NCBI GenBank assembly: GCA_003248865.1 | Contig: QFPK01000010.1 | Coordinates: 1-64,000 of the forward strand | Direction of reading: 5' to 3' | DNA length: 64,000 nt | DNA from: Sphingomonas sp. | GTDB taxonomy: Bacteria; Pseudomonadota; Alphaproteobacteria; Sphingomonadales; Sphingomonadaceae | Part shown: in pieces, positions 33,158-41,753 of the stretch | Layout: each line of letters opens with the position of its first letter | Numbering within the stretch: the first letter of the stretch is position 1 | Made by a program: the position numbers and the translations under genes | Notes under the pieces: model-generated | What the model saw: the letters and a program-made list of their open reading frames with translations, nothing else | The model's database searches: none | What the model was told of the DNA's origin: nothing

Positions 33158-33916
33158 ATGGGACCGGGTGCGGATGCGGCCCGCGCGGCCGGAATCGATC
33201 CGGCGGCGCTTGCCGCGCTTCTGAATTGGTGGAAACTGGCCGGCGTGGACACGCTGGTGGCTGACGCCCCCACGCCCTGGTTCAGCCCGGCCGCCGAGGA
33301 GCTGCCGGAAGCCGCACCTGCCCAACCCCGCCGCGCCACAGTTGCCACGCCCCGCACCGCTGAGCAGGGCTGGTGGAACGATGCCGCCACGCTGGCGGAC
33401 CTCAGCGCCGAAGTCGCCCGCCGCCATCCGCGCGCGCCATTTGCGGACGGCAATGCCGAATCCGGCCTGATGATCGTGGGCGAGGCGCCGTCGGCCGAGG
33501 ACCTGCGCAGCGGCCGGCCCTTTTCCGGCCCGGCCGGTATCTTCCTCGATCGCATGCTGGCCGCCATCGGGCGGGATCGCAGCAGCAGTTACATCGCCCT
33601 GCTCTGCCCGCGCCGCGCCACCCCCGGGCCCGCCGCGCCCGAGGATATCGCGGACGACATGGCCCTCACGCTCGCCCATATCCGGCTGGCGCGTCCCCGC
33701 CATCTGCTGCTGCTGGGTGCCAGCGCGGCCCAGTCTCTCACCGGCGAAACCGCCCCCATCACCCGGCTGCGGGGAAGCTGGCTGTCCGTCGATGCGGGCG
33801 CAGGCAGCATTCCCGCGCTCGCCAGCTTCAACCCCGCCTATCTGCTTCGCCGGCCCGAGGAGAAAGCCCATGCCTGGGCCGACCTGCTGGCGCTGAAGCA
33901 CAGGATCACCCAGTGA
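33158..33916 (+). CDS. Uracil-DNA glycosylase superfamily protein, probably degenerate
   Basis: 252 residues from ATG 33158; the frame is open upstream without clear start. The family 4/5-type core reads GLMIVGEAPSAEDLRSGRPFSGPAGIFLDRML and later SFNPAYLLRRP. The usual GEAPG is GEAPS, and the usual His of HPA(Y/S)LLR is Asn. Only one Cys remains (LLCPRRATPG), so the 4Fe-4S cluster of family 4 enzymes cannot form. Catalysis is therefore uncertain. Its stop overlaps the GTG of the transglycosylase gene. Confidence 0.8.
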   Translation: MGPGADAARAAGIDPAALAALLNWWKLAGVDTLVADAPTPWFSPAAEELPEAAPAQPRRATVATPRTAEQGWWNDAATLADLSAEVARRHPRAPFADGNAESGLMIVGEAPSAEDLRSGRPFSGPAGIFLDRMLAAIGRDRSSSYIALLCPRRATPGPAAPEDIADDMALTLAHIRLARPRHLLLLGASAAQSLTGETAPITRLRGSWLSVDAGAGSIPALASFNPAYLLRRPEEKAHAWADLLALKHRITQ

Positions 33917-35676
33917 AAATTCTGCTTCTCGCCTCCGCTCTGTTGCTCGCCGCCCCCGCGGCCGCGCAAGAGACTATCGAAGTCACCGCCTCGCCGCTGA
34001 GGTCGCCGTTCACGGCGGCCGAACGCTCGGTGCCCGCCCAGCTGTCTGCCGCCCAGCGCGAAGCCTATGGTCGCGTGTTCCGCGCGCTCGACAAGGGCCA
34101 GACCAGCGCGGCGTCGGCAGAACTGGCGGCCATGCCGCGCGGGCTGCTGCATCCCACCGCCGAAGCGCAGATTCTGCTCGCGCAAGGCTCAAGCGCCGGA
34201 CTGATGCGGCTTGTCGCCTTCCTGGAGCAAAATCCGGATGCGCCGCAGGCCGGCACCATCGCAGGCCTCGCCCGGAAGGCGGGTGCGACGGACCTGCCGC
34301 CGCTGTCACGCACGAAGCAGCTGGTGCCAGTGCGGCTGACACCACCGATGGGTCCGCGCGGGGCCCGTCTGGAAAACAACAACGATCAGGTCTTCGCCTC
34401 GGCGGCGAAGGCCGCGATAGCGGCCAACAATCCCGGTGAAGTCGAGAATTTGCTGGATCGCTATGGCCCGCAGCTCACTGCCGAAGTGCGCAGCGAATGG
34501 GCGCAGCGCGCTGCGTGGGACGCCTATCTGGACTTGAACGACAGCTTGGCGCTGAAGCTCGGCGCGCGGGCGTCTGACGGGCAGAGCGAATGGGCCGCGA
34601 TGGGTCATTGGGTCGCGGGCCTTGCCGCCTTCCGCCTGATGGACTGGGAGACGGCGGCGAAGCATTTCGATGCCATCTCGCAGGTCTATACCGCCTCCAA
34701 CGACCTGCGCTCGGCCGGGGCCTATTGGGCGGCGCGCACTTGGGTGCGGGCGGGCAAGCCCTGGCTGCAGACGGAGCGGCTGAAATCCGCCATCGCCCGC
34801 GACCGCGACGGCTTTTATGGCCTGCTTGCGAGCTATGCCCTTGGCCTTGAACCGAATATCGACTGGCGGGAGCCCGATTTCATCCAGGCCGACTGGACCA
34901 CGCTGAAGGGTCATCCGGGCGCCTCGCGCGCGGTGGCGCTGGTGGAGATCGGCCAGCTGGGCCTTGCCGACCGCGAGCTTCGCCATCTGGCGGCCGCCAC
35001 CGCCAACGACACCTATGAACCGGTGCTGCGGCTGGCCGCGCGGCTGAACCTGCCGGCCACCCAATATTGGCTGGCGCAGAACCCGCCCCCCGGCATGATG
35101 CCGCCGATGTCGGCCCGCTTCCCCACGCCGGACTGGCGCCCGGTGCGCGGCTGGCGGGTGGATCGCAGCCTTGTCTTTGCCCATGCGCTGCAGGAATCGA
35201 AGTTCATCACCTCGGCCCGGTCCGGCGTGGGGGCCAAGGGGCTGATGCAGATCATGCCCGGCACCGCGCGCGATCTGGCCAAGGCGCTGGAGCTGGACCC
35301 GACGCCGGAGCAGCTGGCGGACCCGTCGTTCAACGTGGAATTCGGGCAATCCTATCTGGAGATGCTGCGCGACAGCCCGCACACCGGCGGCTTCCTGCCC
35401 AAGGTGATCGCGGCCTATAACGCCGGGCCGGGATCGGTGCAGAAGTGGAACAACGGCGGCGTGCGCGACAATGGCGACGTGCTGCTGTTCATCGAGAGCA
35501 TCCCTTTCCGCGAGACGCGCCATTATGTGGAAGTGGTGATGCGCAATTACTGGCTGTATCAGGCGAAGGAGGCCGTGCAGGAACCGAAGCGCGCCGCCGC
35601 CACTAGTCAGAGTATTGCCTCTGTCGCGGCCAACAAATGGCCGCTGTTCCCCATCACCCAGCCCTCTCCGCGCTGA
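33913..35676 (+). CDS. Soluble lytic transglycosylase (Slt70-type)
   Basis: 587 residues from GTG 33913 in a GTGA overlap. Signal peptide MKILLLASALLLAAPAAA. Long superhelical alpha domain (~40-420) precedes the SLT domain with catalytic Glu in AHALQESKF (~435), then GAKGLMQIMPGTA and VIAAYNAGPGSVQKW. It cleaves the MurNAc-GlcNAc bond with anhydro product in the periplasm. It ends in overlap with moaB. Confidence 0.94.
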   Translation: MKILLLASALLLAAPAAAQETIEVTASPLRSPFTAAERSVPAQLSAAQREAYGRVFRALDKGQTSAASAELAAMPRGLLHPTAEAQILLAQGSSAGLMRLVAFLEQNPDAPQAGTIAGLARKAGATDLPPLSRTKQLVPVRLTPPMGPRGARLENNNDQVFASAAKAAIAANNPGEVENLLDRYGPQLTAEVRSEWAQRAAWDAYLDLNDSLALKLGARASDGQSEWAAMGHWVAGLAAFRLMDWETAAKHFDAISQVYTASNDLRSAGAYWAARTWVRAGKPWLQTERLKSAIARDRDGFYGLLASYALGLEPNIDWREPDFIQADWTTLKGHPGASRAVALVEIGQLGLADRELRHLAAATANDTYEPVLRLAARLNLPATQYWLAQNPPPGMMPPMSARFPTPDWRPVRGWRVDRSLVFAHALQESKFITSARSGVGAKGLMQIMPGTARDLAKALELDPTPEQLADPSFNVEFGQSYLEMLRDSPHTGGFLPKVIAAYNAGPGSVQKWNNGGVRDNGDVLLFIESIPFRETRHYVEVVMRNYWLYQAKEAVQEPKRAAATSQSIASVAANKWPLFPITQPSPR

Positions 35677-36203
35677 TGCCGATCGACGAGAACCGGCCCT
35701 TCATACCGGTTCGCATCGCCGTCCTCACCGTATCCGACACGCGGACGGCCGACGATGACAGGAGCGGCGATACGCTGGCGGCGCGCATCACGGCGGCCGG
35801 CCATGTGCTGGCGGATCGCGCCATCGTGGCCGACGACGCCGACCTGATCGTGGATATCATGGCGGGCTGGGTGGAAAACCCGGAGGTCGACGTGATCATC
35901 TCCACCGGCGGCACCGGCGTGACCGGGCGCGATGTGACGCCCGAAGCGGTGGAAGCGCTCTGCGACAAGCTGATCCCCGGCTTTGGCGAGCTGTTCCGCT
36001 GGCTGAGCTTCGCGAAGATCGGCACCTCCACCATCCAGTCCCGCGCGGTGGCCGGGGTTGCGCGCGGCACCTATGTGTTCGCGCTGCCGGGCAGCACCGG
36101 GGCGGTGAAGGACGGCTGGGATGAAATCCTGTCAACCCAACTGGATAACCGGCACATGCCTTGTAATTTCGTTGAACTCATGCCACGGCTGCGCGAGGTT
36201 TGA
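35676..36203 (+). CDS. moaB: Molybdenum cofactor biosynthesis protein MoaB
   Basis: 175 residues from ATG 35676, inside the TGATG overlap with the transglycosylase stop. MogA/MoaB fold with IAVLTVSDTRTADDDRSGD, the molybdopterin-binding STGGTGVTGRDVTPEA and the C-terminal ALPGSTGAVKDGWDEIL. It adenylylates molybdopterin. No other moco genes are near, so its position is probably incidental to transcription with slt. Confidence 0.93.
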   Translation: MPIDENRPFIPVRIAVLTVSDTRTADDDRSGDTLAARITAAGHVLADRAIVADDADLIVDIMAGWVENPEVDVIISTGGTGVTGRDVTPEAVEALCDKLIPGFGELFRWLSFAKIGTSTIQSRAVAGVARGTYVFALPGSTGAVKDGWDEILSTQLDNRHMPCNFVELMPRLREV

Positions 36204-36230
36204 CGAAGCCCCGGCAAGAGGAGCAGGGTC

Positions 36231-36623
36231 GTGGAGTATATCAATCTCAACCTTCTGCCGATCACGCTGGCGGCAGCGGTCGGTCTGTTGGTCGGTCTTC
36301 TTCACTTCTTGATCTCCAGGCCTGGGGACAAGCCCGGCATCGACTTCCTGCTGCTGTCGGCCATTGCCGAGTTCTGGCTGGCCTGCATCCTCGCCGGCGC
36401 GCTGATCATTGCACCGCAGCTGGCGCAGCCCTGGGTGATGGCGGTGACCACCCCTGTGCTGCTGTGGATCGGGCTGCTGGTGCCCGCGCTGATGGTGAAT
36501 TTGCGCTTTCGCGGCATGCCCGGCCATCTGGCCGCGGCGGACAGCCTGCACTGGCTGTTCGTGCTGCTGTCTCAGGCGCTGGTGATGCACTCCATCGGGC
36601 TGGTCCCGCCGCCCGGCCTGTAA
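36231..36623 (+). CDS. Four-helix integral membrane protein, unrecognised
   Basis: 130 residues from GTG 36231 preceded by AAGAGGAGCAGG. Four hydrophobic segments (LPITLAAAVGLLVGLLHFLI, IAEFWLACILAGALIIA, VMAVTTPVLLWIGLLVPALM, HWLFVLLSQALVMHSIGLV). No charged pore or catalytic motif. Seven bases before corA, so it may be cotranscribed and could relate to ion transport, but that is inference. Confidence 0.65.
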   Translation: MEYINLNLLPITLAAAVGLLVGLLHFLISRPGDKPGIDFLLLSAIAEFWLACILAGALIIAPQLAQPWVMAVTTPVLLWIGLLVPALMVNLRFRGMPGHLAAADSLHWLFVLLSQALVMHSIGLVPPPGL

Positions 36624-36630
36624 GGCGCCC

Positions 36631-37668
36631 ATGCTGCGCCTGCATCTGCCGGACGCCCCCACCCCCGGCCTCAGCGTGGAATTGTCAGCCGGCGGATCGC
36701 CGGCGGCGCCGCTTCCCACGGCCGACCAGATTCGCGCGGCCGTCTGGGTCGATCTGGCCTTTCCCCTGCCGCACGAGCGGCAGGCTGTGGAAGCCGCGCT
36801 TGGCATCTCATTGCCCGACAAGGCGGACATGACTGCGATCGAAGCCTCCAGCCGGGTCTATCGTGACGGGCAGGCGCAGGTGATGAACGTGCTGCTGGTG
36901 GTGGGCGTAGACAGCCATGAGCCGGCGGCGGTTCCCGTGAGCCTGATCCTGATGCCGGACCGGCTGGTGACCGTGCGCTATTCGGATCCGTCCGCCTTCC
37001 GGTCGCTGGACCAGAGCTGCACCAAGGTGGCGGCGGGCACCAGCAGCCGATCCCTGCTGTATCGGCTGATCGAGAATGTGGTGGACCGCACCGCCGACAT
37101 CCTGGAGCGCATGGGCAGCGAGATCGACAGCCTGTCGGCGCAGATCTTCGGGCGGGACCGGCCCAAGACGCTGCGGCTTTCCAACAGCGACCTGCAGACC
37201 ATCCTGCGGCGGATCGGCACCACCCAGTTCGTGCTGAACAAGGTGCATGATTCGCTGGTGACGCTGGGCCGGGCGGCGAGCTTCCTGCAGGTGGCGACCG
37301 CCGAGGCGGACGAGAACGGCAAGACCCATGTCTATCGGCCGGACAAGATGGGGCGGGACCAGCTGAAATCGGTGACCCGCGACCTGTCCAGCCTGTCGGA
37401 AAACTGCACCTATCTGACCAGCCACACCGGATTTCTGCTGGACGCCGCGCTGGGGCGGATTTCCATCGAGCAGAACGCCATTGTGAAAATATTCTCTGTG
37501 GCGGCGGTGATCTTCCTGCCGCCGACGCTGGTTGCGTCGGTCTATGGCATGAACTTCCATTTCATGCCGGAGCTGGACAAGCCCTATGGCTATCCGATGG
37601 CGCTGGGGATGATGGTGCTGTCGGCGGTGCTGCCTTATCTGTGGTTCAAGAAAAAAGGCTGGCTCTGA
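36631..37668 (+). CDS. corA: CorA-family Mg2+/Co2+ transporter
   Basis: 345 residues. The large cytoplasmic domain is helical with RSLDQSCTKVAAGTSSRSLLYRLI. Two C-terminal membrane segments flank the selectivity motif GMN (SVYGMNFHFMPEL at ~300). The cytoplasmic C-terminus KKKGWL is basic, as is usual for the family. Whole-length and intact. Confidence 0.94.
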   Translation: MLRLHLPDAPTPGLSVELSAGGSPAAPLPTADQIRAAVWVDLAFPLPHERQAVEAALGISLPDKADMTAIEASSRVYRDGQAQVMNVLLVVGVDSHEPAAVPVSLILMPDRLVTVRYSDPSAFRSLDQSCTKVAAGTSSRSLLYRLIENVVDRTADILERMGSEIDSLSAQIFGRDRPKTLRLSNSDLQTILRRIGTTQFVLNKVHDSLVTLGRAASFLQVATAEADENGKTHVYRPDKMGRDQLKSVTRDLSSLSENCTYLTSHTGFLLDAALGRISIEQNAIVKIFSVAAVIFLPPTLVASVYGMNFHFMPELDKPYGYPMALGMMVLSAVLPYLWFKKKGWL

Positions 37669-37678
37669 CGGGCGCCTT

Positions 37679-38026
37679 TCAGATGCGTTTTCCACCGAGC
37701 CGGGCCAGCCAGCTCTCGTGGCGGCTTCGCAGCAGATAATCCGGCACGGGGCCATCGGCATCGGGTTCCAGCCGCTCCAGAACCTCGAATGACAGCGCTT
37801 CATCGCCATGGGCTGTGAAGGCGGCCTGCAGGTCGCGCTGCGCGCTGCCGCTCGAGCGGAGGGTGAAACGGATGCGTCGCTCGATGGTGGAAATGTCGGG
37901 CGCGCGCCCGATCCAGAGGCCGTCGGCGGCCGGGCAGCGCAGAGCGTAAACCCCGGCCGTCACCCGACGCTCTTTCCAGGCCGCAATTTGCGCTTTGCGA
38001 TCTGCAGGGGGGACTGACTGTGTCAT
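37679..38026 (-). CDS. GIY-YIG nuclease-family protein
   Basis: 115 residues. VTAGVYALRCPAADGLWIGRAPD occupies the place of the GIY-YIG motif (here GVY and WIG), followed by IRFTLRSSG and a catalytic-type Glu region. This type of stand-alone small GIY-YIG protein is common in alphaproteobacteria; its substrate is unknown. It is divergent from the DUF2239 gene across a 57-base gap with an inverted repeat. Confidence 0.7.
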   Translation of the reverse strand: MTQSVPPADRKAQIAAWKERRVTAGVYALRCPAADGLWIGRAPDISTIERRIRFTLRSSGSAQRDLQAAFTAHGDEALSFEVLERLEPDADGPVPDYLLRSRHESWLARLGGKRI

Positions 38027-38039
38027 ATTTCTATATTAC

Positions 38040-38078
38040 CCGGATAAATTGACAGATCGCAATCTCTATTTTATCCGG
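38040..38078. promoter_or_regulatory. 9-bp inverted repeat and promoter between divergent genes
   Basis: CCGGATAAA (38040-38048) faces TTTATCCGG (38070-38078) with a 21-base spacer. The spacer starts with TTGACA (38049-38054), and 17 bases on is TATCCG (38072-38077), six bases before the ATG at 38084. That layout would give a nearly leaderless rightward transcript controlled by the repeat. Confidence 0.55.
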
Positions 38079-38083
38079 ATGGA

Positions 38084-38638
38084 ATGATTGCGACCGCCTT
38101 TGCCAACTCCACCCGCATTGCCGCCGGACCTCTGGCAGAGGTTGCGCTGGCCGTCCGCCGCTTCCAGCGGGCCGTGCCCGACACGGCAGTGCTGATTTTC
38201 GACGATGCGACAGGCCGTGTGATCGATCTGGATCTGCGCGGAACGGAAGCCGAGATTGTCGCCCGGCTGCCAACGTCGGCGGAATTGCCCGCGCCCCGCG
38301 CGCCCGGCCGGCCGAAACTGGGGGTGGTACCCCGGGAAGTCACGCTGCTGCCGCGCCATTGGGACTGGCTGTCGGCCCAGCCGGGGGGTGCCTCGGCCAC
38401 GCTGCGGCGGCTGGTGGAGGATGCGCGCAAGGCCGATGGCGGCGCCGGCCGCAGCCGCGCCCTGCAGGAGCGCTGCTATCGCTTCCTGACGGCAATCGCC
38501 GGAGACCTGCCCTGCTACGAGGAGGCCATTCGGGCCCTGTTCGCCGATGACCGGCCGACGCTCGCGGCAAAGATGCAGGATTGGCCGCCGGACATTTCCG
38601 CCCATGCGCTGCACCTGCTCCAGGCGGCGGAGGATTGA
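38084..38638 (+). CDS. DUF2239 family protein
   Basis: 184 residues. The N-terminus FANSTRIAAGPLAEVALAVRR followed by LIFDDATGRVIDLDLRG and RPKLGVVPREVTLLPRHWDWL is characteristic of DUF2239. Middle region GGASATLRRLVEDARK and ERCYRFLTAIAGDLPCYEEAIRALFA are also family-like. No function is established to my knowledge. No ribosome site precedes the ATG, which agrees with a leaderless message. The SnoaL-like gene follows three bases later. Confidence 0.85.
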   Translation: MIATAFANSTRIAAGPLAEVALAVRRFQRAVPDTAVLIFDDATGRVIDLDLRGTEAEIVARLPTSAELPAPRAPGRPKLGVVPREVTLLPRHWDWLSAQPGGASATLRRLVEDARKADGGAGRSRALQERCYRFLTAIAGDLPCYEEAIRALFADDRPTLAAKMQDWPPDISAHALHLLQAAED

Positions 38639-38641
38639 AGG

Positions 38642-39082
38642 ATGACACGCAACGAGTGGCGCAAAGGCCTGCTTGCCGATTTCATCCGGGCGGTGTGGGA
38701 CGAGGGCGACGAAGCCGTCGTGGCCCGCTATCTGGCGCCCGCCTACCGGATCGCCCACGACCCCGGTGACGGCTGGGATGGCCAGACGCTGGATCGGGAC
38801 GGATTTCGCGACCGCCTGCGCCAATCCCGCGCGGCATTTCCTGGTCAGCGCTTCGAAATCGTCGGCCTGTTCGCGGATGGCGACACCGTGGTGATGACCT
38901 GGCTGTGGGCGGCGACGCATCTGGGCGACCTGCCCGGCTTTCCGGCGAGCGGCCGCATCATCCGCATGTCGGGCGCGACGGCCTACGGCTTTGATCCCGA
39001 CGATCGGCTGATCGGGCATTGGCAGGTGACCGACCGGCTGTCGGTCTATCAGCAGCTGGTGCGCAATGCGCAGCCCGGCTGA
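38642..39082 (+). CDS. SnoaL-like/NTF2-fold ester cyclase-type protein
   Basis: 146 residues with the SnoaL-like pattern: RYLAPAYRIAHDPGDGWDG, FEIVGLFADGDTVVMTWLW, THLGDLPGFPASGRIIRMSG, and DDRLIGHWQVTDRLSVYQQLV. These small cone-shaped folds bind small hydrophobic molecules and sometimes catalyse cyclisation or hydrolysis. Three bases after the DUF2239 gene, so likely one transcript. Substrate unknown. Confidence 0.8.
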   Translation: MTRNEWRKGLLADFIRAVWDEGDEAVVARYLAPAYRIAHDPGDGWDGQTLDRDGFRDRLRQSRAAFPGQRFEIVGLFADGDTVVMTWLWAATHLGDLPGFPASGRIIRMSGATAYGFDPDDRLIGHWQVTDRLSVYQQLVRNAQPG

Positions 39083-39126
39083 CGGGTGGGCTTGCGAATC
39101 TGTTCTCTATATGTTCCATTTCAGTG

Positions 39127-40209
39127 ATGCAGACTCCGAAGGGCCGTGGTGCCCCTGACAACCAGCTGAGCAGCCGCTTCAACCTGCCCGCGCGCGAGGC
39201 CGAGGGGGACTGGCTGGACTGGGCAGCGGAGGAAGGCGAGCTGCCACCCTTCAAGACCAGCGTGCAGATCGAGCGCCCGCGCACGGCGCTGAACCGCAAC
39301 GACAGCCCGGACATTCCCTTCGACCGCAGCTTCAACGCCTATCGCGGCTGCGAGCATGGCTGCATCTATTGCTTTGCGCGGCCGACGCACGCGTATCATG
39401 ATTTGTCGCCGGGCCTCGATTTTGAGAGCAAGCTGTTCGCCAAGCCCACGGGCCCCGCGTTGTTGCGCGCCGAGTTCGCGAAGCGCGGCTATCGGTGCGA
39501 GGTGCTGGCGATGGGCACCAACACCGATCCCTATCAGCCCATCGAAGCGCACTTCCGCATTACCCGCGCCGTGCTGGAATTGTGCCTGGCCTGCCGCCAC
39601 CCGGTTTCCGTCACCACCAAGTCGGCGCGCGCGGTGGAGGACGCCGCGCTGTTCGCGGGGCTGGCGGCGCTGGGCCTGACCATGGTGATGCTGTCCGTCA
39701 CCACGCTGGACGCGGCGCTTGCCCGCGCGATGGAGCCGCGCGCGAGCGCTCCGCACCGACGCCTGAGAGCCATCCGTGCGCTGGCGGATTCGGGTGTGCC
39801 GGTGTTCGTGTCTGCCTCGCCCATGATCCCCGGGCTGAATGACCATGAGCTGGAATCGATACTGGAGGCGGCCGCTGAGGCCGGGGCTGTGGGCGCCATG
39901 ACCATCCCGGTGCGCCTGCCCCACGAAGTCGCGCCGCTGTTCGAGGCCTGGCTGGAGGCCAACCGGCCGGACCGCAAGGATAAGGTGCTGAACGGCATCC
40001 GAGCCATGCGCGGCGGCGGCCTGAATGACCCGCGTTTCGGGGAGCGGATGCGGCCGCAGGGCGAATGGGGGCGGCTGATGGCGAGCCGTTTCGCTGCGGC
40101 CCGGCGACGGTTCGGTCTGGACGGTCCGGTGCCCCGGCTGCGCACGGATCTGTTCGTGCCGCCGCCGCTGGATGTGCGGCAGGGCGAATTGTTTGTGCAT
40201 GGCTCGTAA
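39127..40209 (+). CDS. PA0069-family radical SAM protein
   Basis: 360 residues from ATG 39127. The radical SAM cluster motif is C-x3-C-x2-C in RGCEHGCIYCFARPTH (~70-85). Flanking conserved blocks are KGRGAPDNQLSSRFN, ALNRNDSPDIPFDRSFNAYRGC, GTNTDPYQPIE and SASPMIPGLNDHELE. Related to SplB-type proteins, but this family has no defined reaction known to me. Complete and in a monocistronic setting. Confidence 0.9.
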   Translation: MQTPKGRGAPDNQLSSRFNLPAREAEGDWLDWAAEEGELPPFKTSVQIERPRTALNRNDSPDIPFDRSFNAYRGCEHGCIYCFARPTHAYHDLSPGLDFESKLFAKPTGPALLRAEFAKRGYRCEVLAMGTNTDPYQPIEAHFRITRAVLELCLACRHPVSVTTKSARAVEDAALFAGLAALGLTMVMLSVTTLDAALARAMEPRASAPHRRLRAIRALADSGVPVFVSASPMIPGLNDHELESILEAAAEAGAVGAMTIPVRLPHEVAPLFEAWLEANRPDRKDKVLNGIRAMRGGGLNDPRFGERMRPQGEWGRLMASRFAAARRRFGLDGPVPRLRTDLFVPPPLDVRQGELFVHGS

Positions 40210-40288
40210 ATTCCGCGACAAACGGACTTGCCATCAGAATTGGCAGGTCTAACGTCGCGAGCATCGTTAACCTTGGGGGTCAATTGCG

Positions 40289-41635
40289 ATGCTTGCGAAC
40301 ATATTGAATGCCGGACTGTGGTCTATCCTGTTCTGGCTCGCGCTCGGTGTTGCGCTGGGGGGCGTGCTGGCCCGCCTGCTGGGCAGCACCGCCACATCCA
40401 CCGCGACTGCGCTGGGCCTCGGCGATTTCGAGGGCAAGTCGGTTACCGTGAAGACGGAAACCACCCATCTGGCGGACCAGCTGGAAGCCATCGAGGGCGT
40501 CGGCCCGCAGATCGCCGAGCTGTTCCACAAGAATGGCATCCACAGCTTCGGCCAGATCGCCAGCCTGACGCCGGCGGACATCTCGAAGATCCTGGCGGCC
40601 GGCGGCAGCGCCTTCGCCATCGCCTCCCCCACCACCTGGCCGTTCCAGGCCAAGCTGCTGGAAAACGGCTGGATCGCGGAATTCCTGGATGTCGGGCAGA
40701 AGCTGATCGCGGGCCGCCTGCCGGTCACCGGCCTTGCCGGCATCGGTGAAGCGACCGCCGCCCGCCTGCAAGGCGCCGACGTCGGATCGGTCGAGGCGCT
40801 GGCTTCGGCTGACGCGCCGGCACTGGCCGCCAAGCTGACGGAAGCCGGGGAGAGCTTTTCGGAATCGCGCCTGATCGGCTTCATCGACGAAGCGAAGTCG
40901 GTGCTGGCCGGTGATTTCACCAAGCTCGCCGCCTTCTTCGGCCTGCCGGCCGCAGTGATCGGCAGCCGCGCCACAGCGAGCTACAAGAAGAGCCAGGACG
41001 TGACCGGCCCGATTATCGGCGCGCAGGGCCTGCTTTCCAGCCTGCCGACCGCGACAGCCACTGCAACCGGCGGCGCTTCCAAACTGCCGATCTGGCTGGG
41101 CCTTGGCACCGCAGCCGCCCTGCTGCTGCTCTGCCTGCTGGGCATCCTGTGCCCGAAGCCTCTCACCACGAACGTCGATGTGCGCGGTGCTGTGATCACG
41201 CCACCGGCGCCCGCGCCGGAACCTGAGCCGGTGATCCCGACGGGCTCGGGCCTGATCTCCCGCCTGCTGGACGGAAAGCCGCTGCTGGTCGTCTATTTCG
41301 AGACCGCCAAGAGCGACGTTTCCAACGAGCTGACGCCGGAATCGGCCAAGCTGAAGGAATATCTGGACAGCCATCCGGATTCGAAGCTGTCGGTTTCCGG
41401 CTATGTCGATCCGCGCGGTGATGCCGCCTTCAACGCCCAGCTCGCCAAGGATCGCGCCACCAAGGTGCGCGATGCGCTGGTGGCAGCCGGGATCGGTGCC
41501 GACCGCATCGATCTGGACAAGCCGGCCGACATCGTCGCCGACGAAGCCACCATGGCGAACGAGCGCAAGGTGGAAGTGAAGATCAAGGATGCCGGTGAAG
41601 TTGCGCCGGCAGCCGCGGAACCGGCCGCGAACTGA
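40289..41635 (+). CDS. Two-HhH membrane protein with C-terminal OmpA domain
   Basis: 448 residues. N-terminal membrane segment (LWSILFWLALGVALGGVLARLL). Two helix-hairpin-helix-like units follow: LEAIEGVGPQIAELFHKNGI (~67) and VTGLAGIGEATAARLQGADV (~148). A second membrane segment (IWLGLGTAAALLLLCLLGIL, ~272) comes next, then a proline linker and an OmpA/MotB-like domain (LVVYFETAKSDVSNEL; SVSGYVDPRGDAAFNAQLAKDRA). HhH units usually bind DNA and OmpA domains bind peptidoglycan, so the layout would place them on opposite sides of the inner membrane. Function not known. An intrinsic terminator follows. Confidence 0.8.
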   Translation: MLANILNAGLWSILFWLALGVALGGVLARLLGSTATSTATALGLGDFEGKSVTVKTETTHLADQLEAIEGVGPQIAELFHKNGIHSFGQIASLTPADISKILAAGGSAFAIASPTTWPFQAKLLENGWIAEFLDVGQKLIAGRLPVTGLAGIGEATAARLQGADVGSVEALASADAPALAAKLTEAGESFSESRLIGFIDEAKSVLAGDFTKLAAFFGLPAAVIGSRATASYKKSQDVTGPIIGAQGLLSSLPTATATATGGASKLPIWLGLGTAAALLLLCLLGILCPKPLTTNVDVRGAVITPPAPAPEPEPVIPTGSGLISRLLDGKPLLVVYFETAKSDVSNELTPESAKLKEYLDSHPDSKLSVSGYVDPRGDAAFNAQLAKDRATKVRDALVAAGIGADRIDLDKPADIVADEATMANERKVEVKIKDAGEVAPAAAEPAAN

Positions 41636-41656
41636 GCCGATCCCGCACAGGAAAGG

Positions 41657-41693
41657 GGCCCGTCCGGATCATCCGGGCGGGCCTTTCTTTTTT
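41657..41693 (+). terminator. Intrinsic terminator after the HhH-OmpA gene
   Basis: GGCCCG-t-CCGGAT, loop, TCCGG-g-CGGGCC, then TTTCTTTTTT. A long near-perfect stem with a strong T run, 20 bases past the stop. Confidence 0.9.
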
Positions 41694-41753
41694 GAAACGA
41701 TGCATTCGGATCATTACAGTTGCATGTGGGCCGTCAAACCCCAAATTAGCCGC

